Origin: DAOOVD01 sp035369845
GTDB lineage: Bacteria; Bacillota; Desulfotomaculia; Desulfotomaculales; Pelotomaculaceae
Assembly: GCA_035369845.1 (NCBI GenBank)
Contig: DAOOVD010000006.1
Coordinates: 1 to 64,000, forward strand
Length of the DNA stretch: 64,000 nt
Reading direction: 5' to 3'
Under the pieces are notes generated by a model. The model saw nothing but the letters and a program-made list of their open reading frames with translations. It did not search any database and was not told where the DNA came from. Shown here in pieces: positions 43,065 to 52,126 of this stretch. The position numbers were made by a program, and so were the translations under genes. The stretch's first letter is position 1. Each line of letters opens with the position of its first letter.

Positions 43065-44726
43065 TTGGAAATCACTGTAGCGGAAGCTCTCATCCGCTGC
43101 CTTGAACAGGAGAACGTGGAACTGATTTTCGGTTACCCTGGCGGGACCATTCTTCCCGTGTACGACGCTTTACACAACACTTCCATCAAACATATCCTGG
43201 TCAGGCACGAGCAGGGTGCCGCTCATATGGCCGACGGCTATGCCAGGGTCACGGGAAAGGTGGGGGTCTGCATGGCCACGTCCGGGCCGGGCGCCACCAA
43301 CCTTGTCACCGGTATTGCCAACGCCTACATGGATTCGGTGCCCATGGTGATTATAACAGGCCAGGTGCCGACCAGCCAGGTGGGTACCGACGCCTTCCAG
43401 GAAGTCGATATAACCGGGATCACCATACCGATCACCAAACACAACTTTCTGGTAAAGGACCCGAAACAACTGCCCGCGATAGTCAAAAAGGCGTTTCACA
43501 TAGCGTCCACCGGGCGCCCCGGCCCGGTGCTGATCGATTTGCCCAAGGACATCGCCCAGGCCAGGATAAAGTTCAAATATCCGAAAACCGTTGAACTGCG
43601 CGGCTACAAACCCACCTATAAAGGGCATTCCTCCATGGTGAACCAGGCGGCGAAGATCATCATGGAGTCCGAGCGGCCGGTTATTTACGCCGGCGGCGGC
43701 GTGCGCATTTCCAACGCGGCTGGTGAACTGCGGGAACTGGCGGAAACCATATCGGCGCCGGTGACGCACACCCTGATGGGTTTGGGCTGTTTTCCGGGGG
43801 ATCATCCCCTGTTCCTCGGTATGCTCGGAATGCACGGAACGCAATACGCAAACCTCGCCGTCACCGAGTGCGACCTTCTCATTGCCGTGGGCGCCCGGTT
43901 TGACGACCGGGTGGTTTCCAGGATCGACGGGTTTGCGCCCGGCGCCAGGATTATTCATATCGATATAGACCCGGCTGAAATCGGGAAGAACGTGCGCGTC
44001 AACCTTCCCATCGTGGGCGATGTCAAGGCGGTTCTCGGCGCCATCCTGCCGCTCCTGCAGAAAAAGAGAAACCGGGAATGGGCGGACAGAATCAAAGAAC
44101 TGAAGAAGACGCACCCTCTGAGCTACAGGCAGGAAGGCCCGCTGAAACCGCAGTTCGTCATGGAAAAAATTAACCGGCACAAACCGGACGACGCCATAGT
44201 AGTTACCGACGTGGGCCAGCACCAGATGTGGGCGGCGCAGTACATCCGCTTCAAGGAGCCGCGCTGCTTCCTCTCTTCGGGCGGCCTGGGGGCGATGGGT
44301 TTCTGCCTGCCGGCGGCCATCGGCGCCCAGATTGGAGCGCCCGATCGCAAAGTCATCATGGTGGTGGGAGACGCCGGCCTGCAGATGACCATGCAGGAAC
44401 TGGCCACTGCCGCCGAGCAAAAGCTGCCCTTGAAAATATTCGTGATCAACAACAAGCGGTTGGGGATGGTCCGCCAGCTCCAGGAATTTTATCATAACAA
44501 GAGATATGTGGCGGTGGATCTGGAATTCGACCTCGATTTCGCCGGCTTGGGGAGACTGTACGGGATGGAGGGTTACACGGTTGACAGGCCGGAGCAGTTG
44601 GAAGAAATACTCCCTCAGGCGATTTCATCCGACAAGCCGGTGATGGTGAACTGTATCGTGGATCCCGAGGAGAACGTTCTCCCCATGGTACTGACGGGAT
44701 CGAGCATTAACGAGGCGATTAGTTAG
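43065..44726 (+). CDS. ilvB: Acetolactate synthase large subunit (second copy)
   Basis: 553 residues from TTG 43065, after CGGGGTG; a GTG at 43056 is the alternative. FGYPGGTILPVYDAL, RHEQGAAHMADGYARVTGKVG and GDAGLQMTMQELATAAEQKLPLK show full ThDP-enzyme motifs. It is clearly homologous to the first copy throughout but diverged, with its own sequence in the ThDP region and no separate small-subunit gene. The duplicate may use different substrates, regulation, or share the single IlvN. Confidence 0.92.
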   Translation: MEITVAEALIRCLEQENVELIFGYPGGTILPVYDALHNTSIKHILVRHEQGAAHMADGYARVTGKVGVCMATSGPGATNLVTGIANAYMDSVPMVIITGQVPTSQVGTDAFQEVDITGITIPITKHNFLVKDPKQLPAIVKKAFHIASTGRPGPVLIDLPKDIAQARIKFKYPKTVELRGYKPTYKGHSSMVNQAAKIIMESERPVIYAGGGVRISNAAGELRELAETISAPVTHTLMGLGCFPGDHPLFLGMLGMHGTQYANLAVTECDLLIAVGARFDDRVVSRIDGFAPGARIIHIDIDPAEIGKNVRVNLPIVGDVKAVLGAILPLLQKKRNREWADRIKELKKTHPLSYRQEGPLKPQFVMEKINRHKPDDAIVVTDVGQHQMWAAQYIRFKEPRCFLSSGGLGAMGFCLPAAIGAQIGAPDRKVIMVVGDAGLQMTMQELATAAEQKLPLKIFVINNKRLGMVRQLQEFYHNKRYVAVDLEFDLDFAGLGRLYGMEGYTVDRPEQLEEILPQAISSDKPVMVNCIVDPEENVLPMVLTGSSINEAIS

Positions 44727-44751
44727 ACTGTTATTTAAGACTGGAGGAGTT

Positions 44752-46299
44752 ATGAAAAACCGCGTTTACCTTTTTGATACCACCTTGCGAGACGGTGAGC
44801 AGTCGCCCGGCGTCAGCCTCAACGTTGGCGAGAAGGTTCAGATCGCCAGGCAGCTCGCCAGGCTGGGAGTGGATGTGATTGAGGCGGGATTCCCGATTTC
44901 TTCGCCGGGGGATTTCCATTCCGTTCTTGCCATTGCCCGCGAAGTGAAGGGGATCACGGTTGCCGGCCTCGCCAGAGCCAACTTTCAGGATATCGACCGG
45001 GCCTGGGAGGCGCTCCGCCAGGCGGAGCAGGCGCGGATTCACACCTTTATCGCCACTTCGGACATACACATGAAGCACAAGCTGCGCATGACCAGGGAGC
45101 AGGTGCTGGAAGCCGCCGAAGCCGCCGTAAGGCGTGCCAGGGGCTACACGGCCGACGTGGAGTTTTCAGCGGAGGACGCCTCGCGCTCCGACCTCGATTT
45201 TCTCTGCCGGGTGCTGGCCGTGGCCGTTGAGGCGGGCGCCACGGTCATCAACATACCCGACACGGTCGGCTACGCCATTCCCGACGATTGGTCCAGGTTT
45301 ATCAGCGAAATCATGAACCGGGTTCCGGGAATAGAAAAGGTGGTTGTCAGCGTCCACTGCCACGACGACCTCGGCCTGGCCGTGGCCAATTCCCTCGCTG
45401 CCGTGAAATGCGGCGTCCGGCAGGTGGAGGGCGCCATCAACGGCATCGGGGAGAGGGCGGGCAACGCCGCCCTGGAGGAAGTGATCATGGCGATATACAC
45501 CCGCAAGGATCTCTTCGGACTGCATACCGGCGCCAGAACCGAGGAAATATACAGGACCAGCAAGCTGGTAAGCACGCTCACGGGAATGAAGGTGCAGCCA
45601 AACAAGGCCATAGTGGGCAACAACGCCTTCGCCCACGAAGCGGGCATTCACCAGGACGGCATGCTGAAAGAAAGAACCACCTACGAAATTATGAACCCCG
45701 CCATGGTGGGGATAGGCCGGAGCAATCTCGTTCTCGGCAAACACTCGGGGCGCCACGCCTTTCGCCAGAAGCTTGAAGGCATGGGCTACGTCCTGAAGGA
45801 CGAGGAACTGGAAAGAGCTTTCGACCGCTTTAAAAAGCTTGCCGACAAGAAGAGGGAGATTACCGACGAGGACATTGAGGCCATTGTCGAGGAGGAAATC
45901 CTCCTGGTGCCGCAGACTTACGACCTTCAGTACCTGCACATCTCGAGCGGCACCGCGGTCGTGCCTACCGCCACCGTGGGCTTGAGGTCCGGCGGGTTCC
46001 TCCGTGAGGAGGCCGCCTGCGGCAACGGCCCCGTTGACGCCATCTGCAAAGCGGTGGACAAGATAACCGGCCTGAACTGCACCATGATCAGTTGGGGCAT
46101 AAACGCCGTTACGGCCGGCAAGGACGCCCTGGGCGACGTGACGCTGAAAATAACGACCGACGGCGAAAAGGTTTATGTCGGCCGGGGCATCAGCACGGAT
46201 GTCCTGGAGGCCAGCGCCAAGGCCTACGTCAATGCCGTCAACAAGCTCGTCTGGGATTCGCAGCGGGCGGAAAACAATTCAGGGAACAAAACGGAGTGA
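44752..46299 (+). CDS. leuA: 2-isopropylmalate synthase
   Basis: 515 residues. The TIM-barrel synthase domain opens with YLFDTTLRDGEQSPGVSLN and has the metal ligands in VSVHCHDDLGLAVANSLAA. The LeuA-type GNNAFAHEAGIHQDGMLK block is followed by the C-terminal regulatory domain (about 390 onward), which binds leucine. ATG with GGAGGAG upstream. First committed step of leucine synthesis. Confidence 0.96.
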   Translation: MKNRVYLFDTTLRDGEQSPGVSLNVGEKVQIARQLARLGVDVIEAGFPISSPGDFHSVLAIAREVKGITVAGLARANFQDIDRAWEALRQAEQARIHTFIATSDIHMKHKLRMTREQVLEAAEAAVRRARGYTADVEFSAEDASRSDLDFLCRVLAVAVEAGATVINIPDTVGYAIPDDWSRFISEIMNRVPGIEKVVVSVHCHDDLGLAVANSLAAVKCGVRQVEGAINGIGERAGNAALEEVIMAIYTRKDLFGLHTGARTEEIYRTSKLVSTLTGMKVQPNKAIVGNNAFAHEAGIHQDGMLKERTTYEIMNPAMVGIGRSNLVLGKHSGRHAFRQKLEGMGYVLKDEELERAFDRFKKLADKKREITDEDIEAIVEEEILLVPQTYDLQYLHISSGTAVVPTATVGLRSGGFLREEAACGNGPVDAICKAVDKITGLNCTMISWGINAVTAGKDALGDVTLKITTDGEKVYVGRGISTDVLEASAKAYVNAVNKLVWDSQRAENNSGNKTE

Positions 46300-46306
46300 T
46301 CTCGTC

Positions 46307-47569
46307 ATGCCGATGACCATAACCGAAAAGATCCTGGCGGCCCACGCCGGAAAAGACAGGGTTGTTCCCGGGGAAATGATCGCCGCCCGGGTCGACCTGG
46401 CGCTCGCCAACGACATCACCGGTCCCGTCGCCATAAAAGAATTCGAAAAAATCGGCGTCAGTAACGTGTTCGACCGCGAGCGCGTGGCCATGGTTCCCGA
46501 CCACTTCACCCCCAACAAGGACATAAAGTCGGCGGAACTCGCCAGGCTGGTCAGGGACTTCTCCAGAAAGCACGGTATCGTCAATTACTTCGAAGTGGGG
46601 CGCGCCGGCGTGGAGCACTGCCTCCTGCCGGAACAGGGCCTGGTGGGGCCGGGCGACCTGGTTGTCGGCGCCGACTCGCACACGTGCACTTACGGCGCTC
46701 TCGGGGCCTTTTCCACCGGTGTCGGCAGCACGGACCTGGCGGCGGCGATGGCCCTGGGGGAAGTGTGGCTCAAAGTTCCGGAGACGGTCAGATTCGAGTT
46801 CGAAGGGGAGCTGCAGCCCTGGGTGGGCGGCAAGGACCTGATCCTGCGCGTGATCGGGGACATCGGCGTGGACGGGGCCCTGTACCAGGCCATGGAATTT
46901 GCCGGCCCGGCCATTGAAAAGCTGTCCATGGACGGCCGCTTTACCATGTGCAACATGGCCGTCGAGGCGGGAGCCAAAAACGGCATCATCGCCCCCGACG
47001 AAGTCACCCGCGCCTACGTGGAGGGCCGCTGCAGGCGGCCGTACAGGTTTTATCAGAGCGATCCCGGGGCGCGGTATAAAAAAGTCTACCGGTATGACGC
47101 TTCCAGAATAGAGCCTCAGGTCGCCTTTCCGCACCTGCCGGAGAACAGCAGGCCGGTGAGCGAAGCGGGACTGGTGGAAATAGACCAGGTGGTGATAGGT
47201 TCCTGCACCAACGGGCGGATGGAGGACCTGAGAGAGGCCGCCCGCGTTCTTGAGGGCAAAAAAGTGCATAAGAACGTGCGCCTGCTCATTTTCCCCGGCA
47301 CGCAGGAGATTTACCTGCAGTCCTTGAAGGAGGGCCTTATCGAAACATTCGTCCGGGCCGGGGCGGCGGTCGGCACCCCGACTTGCGGACCCTGCCTGGG
47401 AGGACATGCGGGTATCCTGGCCGCCGGCGAACGCTGCGTGGCCACCACCAACCGCAACTTTGTGGGCAGGATGGGGCATCCCGAAAGCGAAGTCTATCTC
47501 TCCGGCCCGGCTGTTGCCGCCGCTTCCGCCGTAGCCGGCCGGATAGCGTCGCCTTTGGAGGTGGAGTAA
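46307..47569 (+). CDS. leuC: 3-isopropylmalate dehydratase large subunit
   Basis: 420 residues, the shorter LeuC form common in Firmicutes and archaea. The [4Fe-4S] cysteines lie in VIGSCTNGRMEDLREA and TPTCGPCLGGHAGILAAGE; GADSHTCTYGALGAFSTGVGST is also conserved. ATG follows CGGAG. With LeuD it isomerises 2-isopropylmalate and probably citramalate. Confidence 0.95.
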   Translation: MPMTITEKILAAHAGKDRVVPGEMIAARVDLALANDITGPVAIKEFEKIGVSNVFDRERVAMVPDHFTPNKDIKSAELARLVRDFSRKHGIVNYFEVGRAGVEHCLLPEQGLVGPGDLVVGADSHTCTYGALGAFSTGVGSTDLAAAMALGEVWLKVPETVRFEFEGELQPWVGGKDLILRVIGDIGVDGALYQAMEFAGPAIEKLSMDGRFTMCNMAVEAGAKNGIIAPDEVTRAYVEGRCRRPYRFYQSDPGARYKKVYRYDASRIEPQVAFPHLPENSRPVSEAGLVEIDQVVIGSCTNGRMEDLREAARVLEGKKVHKNVRLLIFPGTQEIYLQSLKEGLIETFVRAGAAVGTPTCGPCLGGHAGILAAGERCVATTNRNFVGRMGHPESEVYLSGPAVAAASAVAGRIASPLEVE

Positions 47570-48088
47570 GTGGAACTGAAAGGAAGAGTGTGGAAGTTCG
47601 GCTCCGACGTCGACACGGACGCGATCATCCCGGCGAGGCACCTCAACACCGCAGATCCCGCCGAGCTGGCCAGGCACTGCATGGAGGACGCCGACCCGGA
47701 TTTCCCTTTGAAAGTGAAGCCCGGCGACATTATTGTGGCGGGCAAAAATTTCGGCTGCGGCAGTTCCAGGGAGCACGCCCCGATAGCCATCAAGGCCGCC
47801 GGCGTATCGTGCGTGATTGCCGGGACTTTTGCCCGGATTTTCTACAGGAACGCGTTCAACATCGGACTGCCCATCTTTGAGTCTCCTGAAGCGGCGGAAG
47901 ACGTCGGCGAGGGTGACGAGGTGGCGGTGGACCCGGAAACCGGCACGATAAAGAACCTCACCACCGGCAAAACCTACCGCGCCGCTCCGGTACCGCCCTT
48001 CATGCGGCAGATCATTGCCGCCGGAGGACTGATTAACTACGTGGCCGCGCGGGTCAAAAAAGAAGGCGCCCGGGGGGGCAAAACGTAA
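47570..48088 (+). CDS. leuD: 3-isopropylmalate dehydratase small subunit
   Basis: 172 residues from a GTG immediately after the leuC stop, with GGAGGTGGAG overlapping. DVDTDAIIPARHLNT and FGCGSSREHAPIAIKAAGVSCVIAGTFARIFYRNAFNIGLP are the LeuD signatures. Paired with LeuC. Confidence 0.95.
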   Translation: MELKGRVWKFGSDVDTDAIIPARHLNTADPAELARHCMEDADPDFPLKVKPGDIIVAGKNFGCGSSREHAPIAIKAAGVSCVIAGTFARIFYRNAFNIGLPIFESPEAAEDVGEGDEVAVDPETGTIKNLTTGKTYRAAPVPPFMRQIIAAGGLINYVAARVKKEGARGGKT

Positions 48089-48333
48089 AACGAAGGCAGC
48101 GCCTTAGTCCCGGACGGACAACTGTCCGGGACCTTGAGGCTTAAAGGAAGCGAGCGATATTGCGAAAGCGCAGTCTCCAACCCGCGCAGATGGCGCCCTT
48201 GTCAGCGGCAAATGACATTGCGAAAGCGCCGAAAGCAGACTTTCGCGCAGCGAGGCTGCGAAAACGGGGGCGCGGACACAGAAGTCCGCGCCGGCCTGCC
48301 GCGCCCAAATCATTTAAAGGAGTGTATGCAGCT
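48089..48333 (+). other. Structured gap between leuD and leuB
   Basis: 245 bases with three features. A perfect 9-bp stem, GTCCCGGAC / GTCCGGGAC, lies near 48107-48132. Two near-identical repeats (ATTGCGAAAGCGC) fall near 48158 and 48219. A GC-rich stem (GGCGCGGAC / GTCCGCGCC) lies near 48266-48292. No gene is apparent, and an extended leuB frame here is not coding. It may be a processing or attenuation region. Confidence 0.55.
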
Positions 48334-49413
48334 TTGTACAAAATAGCAGTTTTGCCCGGCGACGGGATCGGCCCCGAAATAACCGCGCAGGCGGTCAAAG
48401 CGCTTGAGGCGGTGGGCCGCCGGTTCAACCGCGCGTTTGCATTCACCGAAGGCTTGATTGGCGGCGCCGCCTACGACGCCGCGGGACACCCCCTGCCCCC
48501 GGAAACCCTGGACCTCTGCAACAGCAGCGACGCCGTACTGCTCGGCGCCGTGGGGGGGCCGAAATGGGACGGGCTGCCGGTTCACCTGCGTCCGGAGGCC
48601 GGAGGCATCCTGCCCCTGCGCAAGGAACTGGGACTGTATGCCAACCTGCGCCCGGTTAAGGTTTTCCCCGCGCTGGTGAACGCCTCCCCTCTGAAGCCGG
48701 AAGTGGTGAGCGGCCTGGATCTCGTGGTGGTTCGGGAGCTGACCGGAGGCCTCTACTTCGGCAGGAAATACAGGGAGCCCGTGCCGGGAGGCGGCACGCG
48801 GGTGGTGGATACGCTGGAATACACCAATGCCGAGATTGAACGGATAGCCCGCATGGCTTTTGAACTGGCCGCGAAGCGCCGCAAAAAGGTTACCTCGGTG
48901 GATAAGGCCAACGTCCTGGAGAGCTCCCGCCTCTGGCGGGAAGTGGTGACGGACGTCGGATCGGCGTACCCGGACGTGGAACTGGAACACATGTACGTGG
49001 ACAACTGCGCCATGCAGCTCGTCAAGAACCCGCGGCAGTTCGACGTGCTGGTTATGGAAAACACGTTCGGCGATATCCTGAGCGATCAAGCCTCCATACT
49101 TGCCGGGTCTCTCGGCATGCTGGCCTCAGCCAGCATCGGGGGGAGGGTGGGCCTTTACGAACCGAGCCACGGCTCCGCCCCCAAGTACACCGGAATGCGG
49201 AGGGCCAACCCCATCGCCACCATTCTGTCGGGCGCCATGCTATTGCGTTTTTCCCTGGACCTCGGGGAAGAGGCGGATTGTATCGAGAGGGCGGTCACCA
49301 AGGTCCTCGACCTGGGCTACCGCACTGCCGACCTGATGGAGGAGGGAAAAACCCCGGTCGACACCATTCAAATGGGCGACCTGATTGCCGGGCAGATCGA
49401 AGCGGGCGTGTGA
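48334..49413 (+). CDS. leuB: 3-isopropylmalate dehydrogenase
   Basis: 359 residues from a TTG preceded by AAAGGAG; the long in-frame extension upstream is unlikely to be used. IAVLPGDGIGPEIT starts the protein; VVVRELTGGLYFG, KANVLESSRLWREV, and NTFGDILSDQASILAGSLGMLASAS follow. It oxidises and decarboxylates 3-isopropylmalate and, with citramalate-derived substrate, 3-methylmalate. It differs clearly from the tartrate-dehydrogenase-like paralogue at 20797. Confidence 0.95.
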   Translation: MYKIAVLPGDGIGPEITAQAVKALEAVGRRFNRAFAFTEGLIGGAAYDAAGHPLPPETLDLCNSSDAVLLGAVGGPKWDGLPVHLRPEAGGILPLRKELGLYANLRPVKVFPALVNASPLKPEVVSGLDLVVVRELTGGLYFGRKYREPVPGGGTRVVDTLEYTNAEIERIARMAFELAAKRRKKVTSVDKANVLESSRLWREVVTDVGSAYPDVELEHMYVDNCAMQLVKNPRQFDVLVMENTFGDILSDQASILAGSLGMLASASIGGRVGLYEPSHGSAPKYTGMRRANPIATILSGAMLLRFSLDLGEEADCIERAVTKVLDLGYRTADLMEEGKTPVDTIQMGDLIAGQIEAGV

Positions 49414-49554
49414 AAAGACCGGGCATTGTACCCATGCCGGCGCCCGGCGCCGTATGCCCTGCGACCAGTCTGAAGGCGCTGCCGCGCCGGAATTTCATTT
49501 GTTGTAAAGAGTTATCACATCAAGGCCGGTTGATGTGGATTGAGGTGGTAATTG

Positions 49555-51174
49555 ATGAAAGTCAGGATCTACGACACTACCCTGCGCGACGGCTCTCAAG
49601 CCGAAGGCATTTCCTTTTCTATCGAGGATAAGGTGAAGATTGCCCTGCGTCTCGACAGGATGGGCTTTCATTATATAGAAGGGGGTTGGCCCGGCTCCAA
49701 CCCCAAAGACGCCGACTTTTTCAGAATCGTCAGAAATCAAGGGCTGAAGCACGCCCGGCTTACTGCCTTCGGGTCCACCCGCAGGACGGGAGCGGCCGCC
49801 GAAAACGACCCGAACGTCAAGGCCATCCTCGATACGGACGTTCAGACGGCGGCCATCTTCGGCAAGTCGTGGGATTTTCACGTCAAAAAGGCGCTCGGTG
49901 TCTCGCTGGAAGAAAATTTGGCCATGATCAGGGACACCGTTGCCTATCTTAAAATGCACGGTCTGGAAGTGATTTACGACGCCGAGCACTTCTTCGACGG
50001 ATACAAGGCCAATCCGGCCTACGCCTTACAAACCGTAAGGGCGGCGGTGGAAGGCGGGGCTTCCGTTGTCGTTCTCTGCGACACCAACGGCGGCAGCCTG
50101 CCGGCGGAAATAAAGGAAATCGTGGAGCTGACCGGGGAGCGGGCCGCTGTTCCACTGGGCATCCACGCTCACAACGACGGCGACATGGCCGTGGCGAACA
50201 CGGTTGTCGCCGTGCAGGCCGGCGCCGTGCACGTGCAGGGCACCGTCAACGGCTACGGGGAGAGGTGCGGCAACGCCAACCTCTGCTCGATCATTCCGAA
50301 TCTCACTTTGAAGTGCGGGATCGAAACCGTCCCCCAAGAAAACCTGGTCCAGTTGACCGAACTGTCGCATTACGTGAGCGAGATTGCCAACATGCACCCG
50401 AATCCCCGCCAGCCCTTTGTGGGGGCGGGCGCGTTTGCGCACAAGGGCGGGGTGCACGTCAGCGCGCTGTTGAAAGACGCGAGAACATACGAGCACATCA
50501 GTCCCGAAGCCGTCGGCAACCGCCGCCGGGTGCTGGTGTCGGAGCTTTCCGGCGTGTCCAACCTGCTGTACAAGTACAAGGAACTGAACCTCCAGCTCGG
50601 CCGGGAAACTTGCGAAGGCAGGGGAATCCTCGCGCACATAAAAAAACTGGAAAGCCGGGGATTCCAGTTCGAGGGGGCCGACGGCTCCCTGGAGCTGCTC
50701 GTCCGCAAGGCTGACGGCGAGTACGACGAGCCCTTCCATCTGGAGGCGCTGCGCCTGCTGGTGGAGATCAGGGAAGACAGTCCCGCCTATTCCGAGGCGA
50801 TTATCAAGATAAAAGTGGGGGACCGGGTGATGCACACCGCGGCCGAGGGCAACGGCCCGGTCAACGCTCTCGACAACGCCCTGCGCAAAGCCCTCGAGGC
50901 CTTTTACCCCTGCATAAAGTCGATGCACCTTACCGATTACAAGGTCCGTGTGCTGGACGAAAAGGACGGCACCGGCGCCGTGGTGCGGGTGCATATCGAA
51001 ACCGCCGACGACCGCCGGTCCTGGGGCACCGTCGGCGTTTCCACCAACATCATCGAGGCCAGTTGGCAGGCGCTCGCCGACAGCATCGCCTACGGACTGC
51101 TGAAAACCGGAAGGGATTCCTGCCGGGAGGAGAGAATGGACGGAACAACTGGGAGTATTATCCATAAAAAATAA
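49555..51174 (+). CDS. cimA: (R)-citramalate synthase
   Basis: 539 residues. A LeuA-like synthase with the CimA N-terminus VRIYDTTLRDGSQAEGISFS, GLEVIYDAEHFFDGYKANPAYAL, HAHNDGDMAVANT, and a C-terminal regulatory domain. It condenses acetyl-CoA with pyruvate to citramalate, starting threonine-independent isoleucine synthesis. The following LeuC, LeuD and LeuB activities are all in the same operon. ATG after GAGGTGG; gap 49414-49554 to leuB carries no gene. Confidence 0.93.
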   Translation: MKVRIYDTTLRDGSQAEGISFSIEDKVKIALRLDRMGFHYIEGGWPGSNPKDADFFRIVRNQGLKHARLTAFGSTRRTGAAAENDPNVKAILDTDVQTAAIFGKSWDFHVKKALGVSLEENLAMIRDTVAYLKMHGLEVIYDAEHFFDGYKANPAYALQTVRAAVEGGASVVVLCDTNGGSLPAEIKEIVELTGERAAVPLGIHAHNDGDMAVANTVVAVQAGAVHVQGTVNGYGERCGNANLCSIIPNLTLKCGIETVPQENLVQLTELSHYVSEIANMHPNPRQPFVGAGAFAHKGGVHVSALLKDARTYEHISPEAVGNRRRVLVSELSGVSNLLYKYKELNLQLGRETCEGRGILAHIKKLESRGFQFEGADGSLELLVRKADGEYDEPFHLEALRLLVEIREDSPAYSEAIIKIKVGDRVMHTAAEGNGPVNALDNALRKALEAFYPCIKSMHLTDYKVRVLDEKDGTGAVVRVHIETADDRRSWGTVGVSTNIIEASWQALADSIAYGLLKTGRDSCREERMDGTTGSIIHKK

Positions 51175-51200
51175 ATGACTATTTTTGCAGGTAAACAGGT

Positions 51201-51239
51201 CCCCGCCAACGAACTATGGGTAACTGGCGGGTTTTTTCC
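51201..51239 (+). terminator. Terminator of the ilv-leu-cimA operon
   Basis: Stem CCCGCCA / TGGCGGG followed by TTTTTTCCTTT. It ends the branched-chain operon and precedes the cdaA ribosome site. Confidence 0.9.
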
Positions 51240-51289
51240 TTTACCCGGAGATATAATATTTATTGCTGGGAAAAGGGAGGTTAGTTCCG

Positions 51290-52123
51290 GTGGAGCAGTT
51301 CTGGCTCCCGAATTTCGAGTATTTGAAAACCGTGCTCAAGTTTAACGCGAGCAGCGTTATCGATATTCTGATCGTCGCCTTCGTAATGTACAAAATCATG
51401 CAGCTTATCAAGGGCACCAGGGCGGTCCAGTTGATCAAAGGCCTGGTCGTCCTGCTCCTGGCCACCGCCGTTTCCAGCCTGTTAAACCTTAACACCATCA
51501 ACTGGCTGCTCAGGCAGGCCATGACCGCCCTGGTGGTGGCGCTGCCCGTGGTATTCCAGCCCGAACTCAGACGTGCGCTGGAGAAGCTCGGCCGCGGGCG
51601 TTTTCTGGCCCACCCCCCCCTGGCGCCGGGTGAAATCGACCTGGCGAAAGTCATCGCCGAGATCACCCGGGCGATAGCCGTTCTTTCCAAGAACAAGCTG
51701 GGCGCGCTTATCATTATCGAACGGGAGACCGGGCTGGAGGAGCACATCGACACCGGCGTAAAGATCGACGGTATTGTTTCGGCCGAATTTCTGGTCAACA
51801 TATTTCTGCCCAAGACACCCCTGCATGACGGGGCGGTAATCATCCGGGGCGACCGGGTTGCCGCGGCGGCCTGCTTTTTGCCCCTGAGCGAAAGCCCTTA
51901 CCTGACCAGCGGCATCGGCACCAGGCACCGGGCCGGCATCGGCATTACCGAACATTCGGACGCGGTTGCGCTGATTGTTTCCGAGGAAACCGGCGGAGTT
52001 TCCATTGCGGTTGAGGGCGCCCTTACGAGGCACGTGGACGAAGCGAGCCTGCAGGACAGGCTCAATCTTCTTTTAAAAAACCGTTTCGGCAGTACACTGT
52101 CGTCGCTGTGGTCCAGGAGGTAA
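51290..52123 (+). CDS. cdaA: Diadenylate cyclase CdaA
   Basis: 277 residues from GTG with GGGAGG upstream. Three N-terminal membrane helices (IDILIVAFVMYKIMQLI, LVVLLLATAVSSLLNL) precede the DAC domain. It carries the catalytic DGA motif (PLHDGAVIIRGDRVAAAACFLPL) and RHR motif (GTRHRAGIGITE). It makes c-di-AMP, which controls potassium and cell-wall homeostasis. Start of the conserved cdaA-cdaR-glmM unit. Confidence 0.96.
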   Translation: MEQFWLPNFEYLKTVLKFNASSVIDILIVAFVMYKIMQLIKGTRAVQLIKGLVVLLLATAVSSLLNLNTINWLLRQAMTALVVALPVVFQPELRRALEKLGRGRFLAHPPLAPGEIDLAKVIAEITRAIAVLSKNKLGALIIIERETGLEEHIDTGVKIDGIVSAEFLVNIFLPKTPLHDGAVIIRGDRVAAAACFLPLSESPYLTSGIGTRHRAGIGITEHSDAVALIVSEETGGVSIAVEGALTRHVDEASLQDRLNLLLKNRFGSTLSSLWSRR

Positions 52124-52126
52124 TAA

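Noticed and set aside
46238..47776. Long minus-strand open frame (512 codons) opposite leuC and leuD
   Set aside because: It is the shadow of well-matched leuC/leuD genes in GC-rich codons, has no recognisable domains and no ribosome site.
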